Positions 21,153 through 29,112 of a stretch of 64,000 bases of DNA are shown one piece after another; the first letter of the stretch is position 1; each line of letters begins with the position of its first letter. This stretch comes from Lelliottia amnigena. GTDB lineage: Bacteria > Pseudomonadota > Gammaproteobacteria > Enterobacterales > Enterobacteriaceae. Both the position numbers and the translations under genes were made by a program. Under the pieces are notes generated by a model. That model worked only from the letters and a program-made list of their open reading frames with translations. It was not told the origin of the DNA and made no database searches. The stretch covers positions 2,046,001 to 2,110,000 of the forward strand of contig LR134135.1 in the NCBI GenBank assembly GCA_900635465.1, read 5' to 3'.

Positions 21153-22298
21153 AAATACGGCATAACAGATGCCACCCGCGATTAACCCCCAAAAAGCCGA
21201 ACCAATCCCCAAGAGCGTTACACCGCTGGCGGTCACCAGAAACGTAACCAGCGCCGCGTCGCGCTCGCTTTCGTGCTGGAGCGCCTGAGACAAACTGCCA
21301 CCCATCGTGCCCAGCAGGGCCAGCCCGGCCAGCGTCTGGATCCAGCTCAGGGGCAGAGCGGCCATCAGCGCGGTGATCGAGCCGCCAAAAATCCCGGCGA
21401 GCAGATAAAATACACCGGCGGCAGCGGCGGCTAACCAGCGCTTGTTGGCCTCCGGATGGGCGTCGGGGCTTTGGCAAATTGCAGCCGTAATTGCAGCGAT
21501 GCAGATCGAATACACGCCGAACGGCGAGAACAGCAGGGCCAATCCGCCCGTAAAAATCATTAAGGGGGAAACCGCGACCGCATAGCCAGAGGCTTTCATG
21601 GTGGCGAAACCGGGCGCATTTTGAGAGGCCATCGTCACCAGGAAGAAGGGCAGCCCGATACTCATCAGAGTGGTGAAAGTGAATGTGGGGGCAATAAACG
21701 CTGGCATCACCACCGAGAACATAAGTTTATCGGTGACAATGTCACCTCCCAGCCAGGCCACCAACCCGCCCACCACCAGCGTGGCGACAATCGCATAGCG
21801 CGGCATGATGGCTTTCGCGATGAGCCACGCCAGCAGCATGCTGCCGCACAGCAGAAAGTGATCTTGCAGATTACTGAATGCCTGCAACCCGAATCGCAGC
21901 AAGACACCCGCGAGCATGGCCGCCGCGAGAGTGTGGGGAATAATCTTCATCAACCGGGCGAATAGACCCGTCAGCCCGCACAGCAGAATGAGGGCATTGG
22001 CGAAAATAAACACGCCGATGGTTTCACTGAGCGTCACGCCCTGCAGGCTGGTGGCGAGCAGCGCCGCGCCGGGTGTGGACCACGCGGTTAAAACCGGTGC
22101 GCGATACCAGAGTGAAAGTGCAAGCGTGCTCACGCCCATTCCCAGACCTAGTGCGGTCATCCAGCCTGCGATTTGCTGTGAACTTGCACCTGCCGATGCT
22201 GCCGCTTGCCAGACGATGGCTGCGGAACTGGCATAGCCGACCAGCACGGCGACGAAACCGGCCAACACGGCAGGAAACAGAGAGGAGGAATTACGCAT
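21132..22298 (-). CDS. ydcO: BenE-family transporter YdcO
   Basis: An inner-membrane protein of 388 aa with about eleven or twelve helices, of the benzoate/H+ symporter (BenE) family and colinear with E. coli YdcO. Characteristic runs are AVLVGYASSAAIVWQAA, WSTPGAALLATSLQG, and FLVTMASQNAPGFATMKASGY. The start at 22298 is supported by GGAG and by the E. coli N-terminus; an upstream in-frame ATG at 22379 would overlap the regulatory region. It is divergent from sutR, whose product probably binds the palindromes between them. The true substrate is not established. Confidence 0.92.
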   Translation of the reverse strand: MRNSSSLFPAVLAGFVAVLVGYASSAAIVWQAAASAGASSQQIAGWMTALGLGMGVSTLALSLWYRAPVLTAWSTPGAALLATSLQGVTLSETIGVFIFANALILLCGLTGLFARLMKIIPHTLAAAMLAGVLLRFGLQAFSNLQDHFLLCGSMLLAWLIAKAIMPRYAIVATLVVGGLVAWLGGDIVTDKLMFSVVMPAFIAPTFTFTTLMSIGLPFFLVTMASQNAPGFATMKASGYAVAVSPLMIFTGGLALLFSPFGVYSICIAAITAAICQSPDAHPEANKRWLAAAAAGVFYLLAGIFGGSITALMAALPLSWIQTLAGLALLGTMGGSLSQALQHESERDAALVTFLVTASGVTLLGIGSAFWGLIAGGICYAVFSHFRRA

Positions 22299-22309
22299 CA
22301 GGGCTCCGT

Positions 22310-22372
22310 TGTGCGTTATAGCGTCCGAAATAATGTAGCACTGTGCGCTATAGCGTACAAGTGGTACACTTG
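22310..22372. promoter_or_regulatory. Palindromic operator cluster between ydcO and sutR
   Basis: Two near-identical 14-mers, TGTGCGTTATAGCG (22310-22323) and TGTGCGCTATAGCG (22342-22355), lie 32 bp apart, three helical turns. The second contains the perfect palindrome CGCTATAGCG. A third palindrome, CAAGTG-GTA-CACTTG, is at 22358-22372. The position between divergent ydcO and sutR fits SutR autoregulation; this is inference. Confidence 0.55.
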
Positions 22373-22390
22373 GCCACAACGGGAGGCATT

Positions 22391-22919
22391 ATGACTATCA
22401 CTCAACATCTTGCGACAACCTTAAAGACAGAGCGTCTGGCGCGGGGCTGGAGTTTATCAAAACTGGCCGACGAGACGGGCGTATCCAAAGCCATGCTCGG
22501 ACAAATCGAGCGTAATGAGTCCAGTCCGACGGTGTCGACGCTGTGGAAAATCGCCACGGGCCTGAACGTGCCTTTTTCAGCGTTTATCACTCCAGAAGAA
22601 CAGCCACAGCCGGTGTTTGATCCGCAGCAGCAGGCGATGGTGGTTAAACCGTTATTCCCGTGGGACGACACGCTGAAGTTTGACCATTTTTCGATCACGC
22701 TCGCGCCGGGGGCCCTCAGTGAGTCAACGCCGCATGAAGCGGGCGTTGTTGAACATGTGGTGGTGATAAGCGGTGAGCTGGAAATGTGTATCGACGGCCA
22801 CTGGCGCACAATTGTAGCGGATTCGGGCGTGCGTTTTGCCGGCGATAAACCCCCACGCGTACCGCAACAGCAGTAGCCAGACGGTGCATTTTCACTCTTT
22901 GATCCACTATCCCCGCTAA
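22391..22919 (+). CDS. sutR: HTH-cupin regulator SutR (YdcN), frameshifted
   Basis: A regulator of sulfur utilisation in E. coli; 175 aa after correction. The N-terminal XRE-type HTH (residues ~8-62, LADETGVSKAMLGQIERNESSPTVSTLWKIATGL) is followed by a cupin domain (~100-175, STPHEAGVVEHVVVISGELE). One extra C in the run 22850-22854 replaces the expected GDKPHAYRNSSSQTVHFHS with PPRVPQQQ and a stop at 22876. Restored, the gene ends LIHYPR at 22919. The ATG at 22391 follows GGGAGG. It is divergent from ydcO. Confidence 0.88.
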
Positions 22920-22999
22920 CCCTACGCAAAACTGTTTCGCTGTCGCATACTTCTGACTACAATAGCCGCCATTTTGACCATAACGGATAACGACGACGT

Positions 23000-24964
23000 A
23001 TGCGCCTGCAATCCCATCATCTTGAACTTTTAAGCCCGGCTCGAGACGCCTCCATCGCCCGTGAAGCGATTCTTCACGGTGCGGATGCGGTTTATATCGG
23101 CGGCCCTGGCTTTGGCGCTCGCCATAACGCCAGCAACAGCCTGCAGGATATTGCGGAGCTGGTGCCGTTTGCCCACCGTTTTGGTGCAAAAGTGTTCGTG
23201 ACTCTGAACACCATTCTTCATGATGATGAACTGGAACCTGCCCAACGTCTGATTACCGATCTGTATCAGACGGGCGTCGACGCGCTGATCGTTCAGGATA
23301 TGGGCGTGCTTGAGCTGGATATTCCGCCGATTGAACTGCACGCCAGTACCCAGTGCGATATTCGCACCGTTGAAAAAGCGAAGTTTCTTTCTGACGTAGG
23401 TTTTACCCAGATCGTGCTGGCGCGCGAGCTGAATCTCAATCAAATCCGCGACATCCACCAGGCGACTGACGCCAACATTGAATTCTTCATCCACGGTGCG
23501 CTGTGTGTGGCCTATTCCGGCCAGTGCAATATTTCCCACGCGCAGACCGGGCGCAGCGCCAACCGTGGTGACTGCTCGCAGGCGTGTCGTTTGCCGTATA
23601 CCCTGAAAGACGATCAGGGCCGCGTCGTGGCGTTCGAAAAACATCTGCTGTCGATGAAAGACAACGATCAGACGGCAAACCTGGCGGCGCTCATCGACGC
23701 TGGCGTGCGCTCCTTCAAAATTGAAGGGCGCTACAAAGACATGAGCTACGTGAAGAATATCACTGCGCATTATCGTCAGATGCTTGACGCCATCATTGAA
23801 GATCGCGGCGACCTGGCGCGCTCTTCTGCCGGGCGCACCGAGCATTTCTTTATTCCGTCCACGGATAAAACGTTCCACCGTGGCAGCACCGACTATTTTG
23901 TGAATGCCCGTAAAGACGATATCGGTGCGTTTGATTCGCCTAAGTTTATCGGCCTGCCGGTGGGTGAAGTTTTAAAAGTATCGAAAGATCACATCGATGT
24001 GAAAGTGACGGAAACCCTGGCCAACGGTGACGGGCTAAACGTGATGATCAAACGCGAAATCGTCGGCTTCCGCGCCAACACCGTTGAGAAAACGGGTGAC
24101 AATCAGTATCGCGTCTGGCCGAACGAGATGCCGGCGGATCTGTACAAAGCCCGCCCGAATGCTGCGCTTAACCGTAACCTTGACCATAACTGGCAGCAGG
24201 CGTTGCTGAAAACGTCCAGTGAACGCCGTATTGCGGTGGATATTGAGCTCGGCGGCTGGGAAGAACAGCTGATCCTGACCATGACCAGCGAAGATGGCGT
24301 GAGCGTGACGCATACCCTCGAGGGTCAGTTTGAGGTGGCGAATAACGCAGAAAAGGCGATGAATAGCCTGAAAGACGGCGTGGCGAAGCTGGGGCAAACG
24401 ATCTACTACGCGCGCGACATTACGCTTACGCTGCCGGATGCACTGTTCGTTCCGAACGGCCAGCTTAACCAGTTCCGCCGCGAAACCGCCGAAAAGCTTG
24501 ATGAAGCACGTCTGGCCAATTATCCGCGCGGGAGTCGCAAAGCGGTATCCGTCCCTGCGCCGGTCTATCCGGATTCCCATTTGTCATTCCTGGCGAACGT
24601 GTATAACCACAAAGCGCGCGCGTTTTATCATCGTTACGGCGTGCAACTCATTGATGCGGCATATGAGGCGCATGAAGAGAAGGGCGATGTGCCGGTGATG
24701 ATCACCAAACACTGTCTGCGCTTCGCTTTCAACCTGTGTCCGAAACAAGCCAAGGGCAATATCAAAAGCTGGAAAGCCACGCCGATGCAGCTGGTGAACG
24801 GTGATGAAGTGTTAACGCTGAAATTTGACTGCCGTCCCTGCGAAATGCACGTCATTGGTAAAATGAAAAATCACATCGTTAAAATGCCACAACCGGGAAG
24901 CGTTGTGGCCTCTGTCAGTCCTGAAGAGTTGATGAAAACCCTGCCGAAGCGCAAGGGCGTTTAA
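23000..24964 (+). CDS. rlhA: 23S rRNA 5-hydroxycytidine C2501 synthase
   Basis: A 654-aa peptidase U32-family protein, colinear with E. coli RlhA (YdcP), which hydroxylates C2501 in 23S rRNA. It opens with LELLSPARDASIAREAILHGADAVYIGG. The U32 signature is near residues 165-180 (FFIHGALCVAYSGQCNISHAQTGRSANRGDC), with cysteines suited to an iron-sulfur cluster (C168, C175, C191, C195 region). The C-terminal part carries KHCLRFAFNLCPKQ and CRPCEMHV. It is tail-to-tail with yncJ with no gap. Confidence 0.93.
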   Translation: MRLQSHHLELLSPARDASIAREAILHGADAVYIGGPGFGARHNASNSLQDIAELVPFAHRFGAKVFVTLNTILHDDELEPAQRLITDLYQTGVDALIVQDMGVLELDIPPIELHASTQCDIRTVEKAKFLSDVGFTQIVLARELNLNQIRDIHQATDANIEFFIHGALCVAYSGQCNISHAQTGRSANRGDCSQACRLPYTLKDDQGRVVAFEKHLLSMKDNDQTANLAALIDAGVRSFKIEGRYKDMSYVKNITAHYRQMLDAIIEDRGDLARSSAGRTEHFFIPSTDKTFHRGSTDYFVNARKDDIGAFDSPKFIGLPVGEVLKVSKDHIDVKVTETLANGDGLNVMIKREIVGFRANTVEKTGDNQYRVWPNEMPADLYKARPNAALNRNLDHNWQQALLKTSSERRIAVDIELGGWEEQLILTMTSEDGVSVTHTLEGQFEVANNAEKAMNSLKDGVAKLGQTIYYARDITLTLPDALFVPNGQLNQFRRETAEKLDEARLANYPRGSRKAVSVPAPVYPDSHLSFLANVYNHKARAFYHRYGVQLIDAAYEAHEEKGDVPVMITKHCLRFAFNLCPKQAKGNIKSWKATPMQLVNGDEVLTLKFDCRPCEMHVIGKMKNHIVKMPQPGSVVASVSPEELMKTLPKRKGV

Positions 24965-25195
24965 TCAAAGAAAGTGAGTATCGGGTTTGCGCGACTTCTG
25001 CCAGTGGTGATGTTCGCGTAAACCATCCGCTGACTCCTCTGCAACACATCTGAGTTCATCGCTATCCGCTTCGTGACGGAGCTGATGATCAACGTTCTTT
25101 ACCCATAAAAATTCATGCCCGTTATGTCCTGCCATCAACTGACCTGAAAATAGCGCACAGGTTAGCAGTATTATCGATAACATTTTTTTAACCAT
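24965..25195 (-). CDS. yncJ: Small secreted protein YncJ
   Basis: A 76-aa protein with an N-terminal signal peptide (MVKKMLSIILLTCALFSGQLMA). Its mature part, GHNGHEFLWVKNVDHQLRHEADSDELRC, is very close to E. coli YncJ. It is probably periplasmic, of unknown function. The stop codon directly abuts the rlhA stop on the other strand. It marks the end of the ydc block shared with E. coli. Confidence 0.92.
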   Translation of the reverse strand: MVKKMLSIILLTCALFSGQLMAGHNGHEFLWVKNVDHQLRHEADSDELRCVAEESADGLREHHHWQKSRKPDTHFL

Positions 25196-25560
25196 TGTCT
25201 CATCACCGCATCACATTTTGCGGTCATCATGCCAATAGTTACCTTGAGTTACTATTCGGAAGTGAAATTTATCGCAAATAATTTGTCAACATAGCCTTAC
25301 GATTCAAATTCGGGAGGGAAACAGGTGGCGTAATTTATAAATTCAATAAATGAACGCTTCAAATAATAACAAAATAAACACTATTGATTATTTTAAATAG
25401 ATGATGGCAACATCTATTTATAGGCATGTGTCATATATAAAAGTCTTGAAAAAAACAGATGCCAAATAAATATTTGCTTTTCCAGTTTAAGTGGTAATAA
25501 TAGCCAGGCGATGTATTTTATTTGTATTAATTATGTATTGATTATGGATTACCCATTTAA
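25196..25560. other. A+T-rich intergenic region, no gene seen
   Basis: About 365 bases upstream of both yncJ and a small unknown gene. The stretch from ~25240 to 25560 is much richer in A+T than its surroundings, with several TATATAA/TATTTA-like tracts. This suggests H-NS-type binding or recent acquisition. I see no convincing open frame, terminator or repeat in it. Confidence 0.5.
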
Positions 25561-25938
25561 ATGAACAGACTATTTGCCACTGTTATCCCTGGGATTGCCG
25601 CCATTGCTGTCGCCACTACTGCCTTTAGTCTCTATAGCAACAAGCCAGACTACCTGAAAGCTGCGGAGGAGAGAGTGAGCTCTTACCTGACCAGCAGCTA
25701 TGGCCGGGTATTATGTCAAAGCCAAAAAATAAACGATAATGCGTGGGCAATGAACTGTCTCTCTTCGGCGAAGGGCACGAAATTTGAGTTTATGATTTAC
25801 CCGGCGGAGCGCGCGCCTTATAGCGTTGCACGTCCTTATTATATTGAGGCGATGAACGATCATGCTGAACAAAGCGCAAATCAGGGATTGATGCAATATC
25901 TGCAAATTAAGAGTAAAGGGTCCAACTCTGCCTCCTGA
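25561..25938 (+). CDS. Small hypothetical membrane-anchored or exported protein
   Basis: A 125-aa protein I do not recognise. Residues 4-24 (LFATVIPGIAAIAVATTAFSL) form a signal peptide or single membrane anchor. The rest is soluble, with two cysteines (CQSQK and NCLSS) that could form a disulfide in the periplasm, and an acidic/amphipathic stretch YYIEAMNDHAEQSANQGL. No good ribosome site precedes the ATG, and the upstream DNA is very A+T rich. A hairpin (AACAACGT/ACGTTGTT, 25952-25976) follows the stop. It could be a horizontally acquired gene; function unknown. Confidence 0.6.
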   Translation: MNRLFATVIPGIAAIAVATTAFSLYSNKPDYLKAAEERVSSYLTSSYGRVLCQSQKINDNAWAMNCLSSAKGTKFEFMIYPAERAPYSVARPYYIEAMNDHAEQSANQGLMQYLQIKSKGSNSAS

Positions 25939-26017
25939 AAACCTTTCCTGTAACAACGTCAGACCGCAACGTTGTTTAACCGTTGTTGAAGATATAAGTG
26001 CTACGTTTATTACGATC

Positions 26018-26108
26018 TTCTACCTGGTAGGGAATACCGGGAAAGTAGATATCAAAATACAACTCTATCCATGCAAGCATTTACCGCCAGAAAATGGCGG
26101 TTTTTTTT
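26018..26108 (+). ncRNA. Candidate small RNA
   Basis: A possible transcript of about 90 nt. A sigma-70-like promoter lies upstream (TTGTTG at 25983-25988, 17-base spacer, TTTATT at 26006-26011). The 5' part folds into a stem CCTGGTA (26023-26029)/TACCGGG (26035-26041) extended by TCTA/TAGA. A single-stranded linker with CAAAATACAACTC follows, then a strong terminator with eight U. This is the layout of Hfq-dependent small RNAs. I cannot match it to a known one, and the promoter is weak, so the hairpins could simply belong to the gene upstream. Confidence 0.35.
26084..26108 (+). terminator. Rho-independent terminator
   Basis: The stem CCGCCA/TGGCGG with a GAAAA loop is followed by eight T. 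It ends either the small unknown gene's transcript or the candidate small RNA. It is 24 bases before the end of the convergent regulator gene. Confidence 0.88.
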
Positions 26109-26131
26109 GCCTTAAATTTGCCGTTATGCCA

Positions 26132-27109
26132 TTAGCGCGTGACGTGAAATTGCTTCCGGTATTGTGCGGGCGAGAGGGCGAAATGTTGACGAAAATGGTG
26201 TCGCAGGGAGGCGGCATGGCCGAACCCTGTCTGCGCCGCGATGCTGTCTATACTCAGTCGACTTGTTTCGAGGAAATCTCTGGCCCGCAGCAGGCGTTCG
26301 TTGAGCATCCAGCGCGCTGGCGTCGTCCCCGTAGCGTCGGCAAAACGACGTAAAAAAGTGCGCTGACTCATACCGACGCGCGCGGCTAATGAACTGACGC
26401 TATGGCTGACGGTCAGATGCTGGTGCAGGAAATCAAAAAGCTGCCCGAGCCGCTCACTTTCCCTTAATTGGGCGACCGGACGACTCATCAGCTGCGTTTG
26501 AGTGCCATCGCGATGCGGAGGAATCACCAGGCGGCGCGCCACATGATTGGCGGCTTCCATCCCATAATCGCGACGTACCACATGTAAACAGAGGTCGATC
26601 CCCGCCGCACTGCCCGCTGACGTCAAAATATCTCCCTCATCCTGATACAGCACATCTTCGACCACGGTAATGTCAGGGAACCGCGCCTTGAGCGTCTCGG
26701 TATAACGCCAGTGCGTGGTGGCGTGGCGCCCGTTCAGCAATCCCGACGCCGCAAGCACAAAAACGCCCGAGCAAATCGACAGGAGCTGGCAGCCTCGCGC
26801 GTGGGCGTGACGCAGAGCATCGCAAAGTTCTGCGGGAACGGTCTTGTCAACGCCGCGCCAGCCGGGGATCACCACCAGATCGGCGGCATTGAGCAACGTC
26901 AGATCGCCATCCGCGAGCACCCGAATGCCACCCGTCGCCCGCAGTTCGCCCTTATCGATCGCTGCGACGGAAAAACGATACCAGTCATCGCCCATTTCAG
27001 GGCGCGGCAGGCCGAAGATCTCCACCGCAACCCCAAATTCGAAGGTACAAAGGCCGTCATAGGCCAGGACTACCACGCGCGGTGAAGGGGGATGTCGTAA
27101 ATTTGTCAT
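26132..27109 (-). CDS. ftrA: FtrA/GlxA-type AraC-family regulator with DJ-1/PfpI domain
   Basis: A regulator of about 325 aa with a DJ-1/PfpI-like amidotransferase fold (residues ~10-185, VVVLAYDGLCTFEFGVAVEIFGLP, with the elbow LLSICSGVFVLAASG). A C-terminal AraC HTH pair follows (~225-320, SSLAARVGMSQRTFLRRFADATGTTPARWML and SIDSIAAQTGFGHAASLRHHFRQHF). It resembles proteins annotated as FtrA. The start at 27109 has AAGAAG just upstream; 27130 or 27142 are alternatives. It is divergent from a rhodanese gene, as is common for this family, and probably regulates it. The signal is unknown. Confidence 0.85.
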   Translation of the reverse strand: MTNLRHPPSPRVVVLAYDGLCTFEFGVAVEIFGLPRPEMGDDWYRFSVAAIDKGELRATGGIRVLADGDLTLLNAADLVVIPGWRGVDKTVPAELCDALRHAHARGCQLLSICSGVFVLAASGLLNGRHATTHWRYTETLKARFPDITVVEDVLYQDEGDILTSAGSAAGIDLCLHVVRRDYGMEAANHVARRLVIPPHRDGTQTQLMSRPVAQLRESERLGQLFDFLHQHLTVSHSVSSLAARVGMSQRTFLRRFADATGTTPARWMLNERLLRARDFLETSRLSIDSIAAQTGFGHAASLRHHFRQHFALSPAQYRKQFHVTR

Positions 27110-27203
27110 CTTCTTGCTGTTTTCTGGCATGACCGCTGGCATTCACTGGCTGAATTTCTGGATAAAGTACTGTTAACACAAACGCCCAACAGGAGAAAGC
27201 GCC

Positions 27204-27617
27204 ATGAGTTACGTAACCGAATTTCCCGCCGCAGACCCGCAGGAGTCTGCCGCCCATTTTCTGCGCCGCCTGAGCGTCGAAACCGACTGTGCCGATGTGC
27301 ATCACGCCCTGACGCAGCAGGATCAGCACTTTGTGTTACTCCACGTTGTGGGGACGCCTGAGCAGTTTGCGCGTCGCCATTTACCGGGGGCAATTCATTT
27401 GCCGCGTTCTGCAATGGATGCCGAGACGATGGCGCACTGGCCAGAGGGTACGCTGTTCGTGGTCTACTGCGCGGGGCCGCACTGCAACGGCGCGGACAGA
27501 GCGGCGCTGAAACTGTCCCGGCTCGGTCTGCCGGTCAAAATCATGATCGGAGGCATCACGGGCTGGGAAGATGAACAGTTTGCGTTTGCCTCCGCTGAGC
27601 CTGCTCAAGATGAATAA
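27204..27617 (+). CDS. Rhodanese-like domain protein
   Basis: A 137-aa single-domain rhodanese, a cytoplasmic sulfurtransferase or phosphatase-like fold. The CH2A-like segment VVGTPEQFARRHLPGAIHLPR (residues 48-68) and the active-site loop VVYCAGPHCNGADRAA are clear. Cys89 is the probable persulfide carrier and Cys94 is a second loop cysteine. The start has AGGAGAAAG eight bases upstream. It is divergent from the FtrA-type regulator by 94 bp, which suggests a regulator/target pair. A small AGATGAAT/ATTCATCT hairpin overlaps the stop codon. Confidence 0.88.
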   Translation: MSYVTEFPAADPQESAAHFLRRLSVETDCADVHHALTQQDQHFVLLHVVGTPEQFARRHLPGAIHLPRSAMDAETMAHWPEGTLFVVYCAGPHCNGADRAALKLSRLGLPVKIMIGGITGWEDEQFAFASAEPAQDE

Positions 27618-27683
27618 AATTCATCTGCCATGAATTTTTCTCGTTTGCCGTCACGGCAGTGATATGACATCTTTTGGACATAT

Positions 27684-27707
27684 AGCCATCCAGAAGTCTA
27701 AATCTTC
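27684..27707 (+). promoter_or_regulatory. Possible MetJ boxes upstream of the MetE-like gene
   Basis: Three adjacent 8-mers, AGCCATCC-AGAAGTCT-AAATCTTC, include one with 7 of 8 matches to the met box AGACGTCT (27692-27699); the flanking ones are poor. The location, 55-78 bases before a methionine-synthase-like gene, makes MetJ control plausible. Confidence 0.35.
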
Positions 27708-27761
27708 AATTGATGAATTATCACTGTCTGCAATCAATTGCGGGCAGCTAAGGAGAAAACC

Positions 27762-28865
27762 ATGCAACGACAACACGCCCCGTACCGTGCCGATGTAGTA
27801 GGCAGCTTTTTACGTCCTGATGCGATTAAACAGGCGCGACTCAAATTTGCCAGCGGTGAAATCGATGCCGGCGCGCTGCGAAATATTGAAAATGACGCGA
27901 TTCGCCACGTTGTTGAGCAGCAGTGCGCCTGCGGCCTGCATGTGGTGACTGACGGTGAGTTCCGCCGTGCGTGGTGGCACTTCGACTTCTTCGATGGGTT
28001 GCAGGGCGTTGAGCGCTACGATTCGAATCAGGGCATCCAGTTTAACGGCGTGCAGACCAAAGCACACGGCGTGCGCGTGACCGGTAAACTGGGTTTCGGC
28101 GATCATCCAATGCTTGAGGATTTCCGCTATCTGAAAAGCATCAGCGGTAACGCCCAGCCGAAAATGACCATTCCCAGTCCGAGCGTGCTGCATTTCCGCG
28201 GTGGGCGTAAAGATATTGATGCGACCGTTTATCCGGACCTGAACGTTTATTTTGATGATCTGGCTACCACCTGGCGCGATGCGATTCAGGCGTTCTACGA
28301 CGCGGGTTGCCGTTATTTACAGCTCGATGACACCGTCTGGGCGTACCTGTGTTCCGACGACCAGCGCCGCCAGATCCGCGAACGCGGGGACGATGCAGAC
28401 CAGCTGGCGCTGACCTATGCCCGCGTATTGAACAAAGCGCTGGAAGGCAAACCCGACGATCTGACCATTGGCTTACATGTGTGTCGCGGTAATTTCCGCT
28501 CGACCTGGATTTCCGAAGGCGGATACGAGCCCGTGGCTGAAATTCTCTTTGGGACGGTGAATGTCGATGCCTTTTTCCTTGAGTACGACAACGATCGCAG
28601 CGGTGATTTTGCGCCGTTACGTTTTGTCCGTCCGGGTAAACAGCAGGTCGTTCTGGGGCTGATCACCACTAAAAATGGCGAGCTGGAAAATCCGCAGGGC
28701 GTCAAAGCGCGTCTGGAAGAGGCCGCGCAGTATGTGGCGAAAGACCAGATTTGCCTGAGCCCGCAGTGCGGTTTTGCCTCCACGGAAGAGGGCAACAGCC
28801 TGAGCGAAACCCAGCAGTGGGACAAAGTGCGTCTGGTGACGCAAATCGCTGACGAAGTCTGGTAA
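27762..28865 (+). CDS. Cobalamin-independent methionine synthase II family protein (YxjG-like)
   Basis: A 367-aa protein matching only the C-terminal catalytic half of MetE, as in Bacillus YxjG/YxjH. It is expected to transfer a methyl group to homocysteine or a similar thiol using zinc. Probable zinc ligands are His and Cys in GLHVCRGN, a Glu in the FFLEYD region, and Cys in LSPQCGFAST. It begins ADVVGSFLRPDAIKQAR. The ATG at 27762 is preceded by AAGGAG. It is monocistronic, followed by urtA on the same strand after a 247-bp control region. The methyl donor is not clear from sequence. Confidence 0.88.
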   Translation: MQRQHAPYRADVVGSFLRPDAIKQARLKFASGEIDAGALRNIENDAIRHVVEQQCACGLHVVTDGEFRRAWWHFDFFDGLQGVERYDSNQGIQFNGVQTKAHGVRVTGKLGFGDHPMLEDFRYLKSISGNAQPKMTIPSPSVLHFRGGRKDIDATVYPDLNVYFDDLATTWRDAIQAFYDAGCRYLQLDDTVWAYLCSDDQRRQIRERGDDADQLALTYARVLNKALEGKPDDLTIGLHVCRGNFRSTWISEGGYEPVAEILFGTVNVDAFFLEYDNDRSGDFAPLRFVRPGKQQVVLGLITTKNGELENPQGVKARLEEAAQYVAKDQICLSPQCGFASTEEGNSLSETQQWDKVRLVTQIADEVW

Positions 28866-28882
28866 TCCATCCCGCACAGCGT

Positions 28883-28899
28883 TGCACTTTTATAATGCA
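28883..28899 (+). promoter_or_regulatory. Probable NtrC-binding site upstream of urtA
   Basis: TGCAC-N7-ATGCA spans 17 bp, the size and outer sequence of the NtrC dyad (TGCAC...GTGCA). It is nested in a 13-bp perfect inverted repeat GCACAGCGTTGCA/TGCAACGCTGTGC (28874-28908), which could also end the previous gene. It lies ~150 bp before the predicted urtA start site. Confidence 0.5.
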
Positions 28900-29007
28900 A
28901 CGCTGTGCCATTCTGAGTCGTTCCGCTGCTGTTCCTCCCGCCCCACAATCCTTTCTGCTGCTGATTGATTCACGCTAATACACTAAAAAACCGATTATTT
29001 TCTGTTC

Positions 29008-29023
29008 TGGCACTCTTTTTGCT
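29008..29023 (+). promoter_or_regulatory. Sigma-54 promoter of the urtABCDE operon
   Basis: TGGCAC-TCTTT-TTGCT matches the -24/-12 consensus exactly (GG at 29009-29010, GC at 29021-29022, 12 bases apart). Transcription would start near 29034, about 80 bases before the urtA ATG. This fits nitrogen-limitation control of urea uptake. Confidence 0.85.
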
Positions 29024-29112
29024 GTGCTTGATCCTGTCAAAGACGTTTTGCTTTTTCTGCGTCCACGCCGTAACGGACGCATTCGCACAGCTTTCTTTTC
29101 AGGAGTGAAAAT

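Noticed and set aside
28874..28908. Classical terminator after the MetE-like gene
   Set aside because: The 13-bp inverted repeat has no following T run on either strand. The inner TGCAC dyad makes an NtrC site at least as likely.
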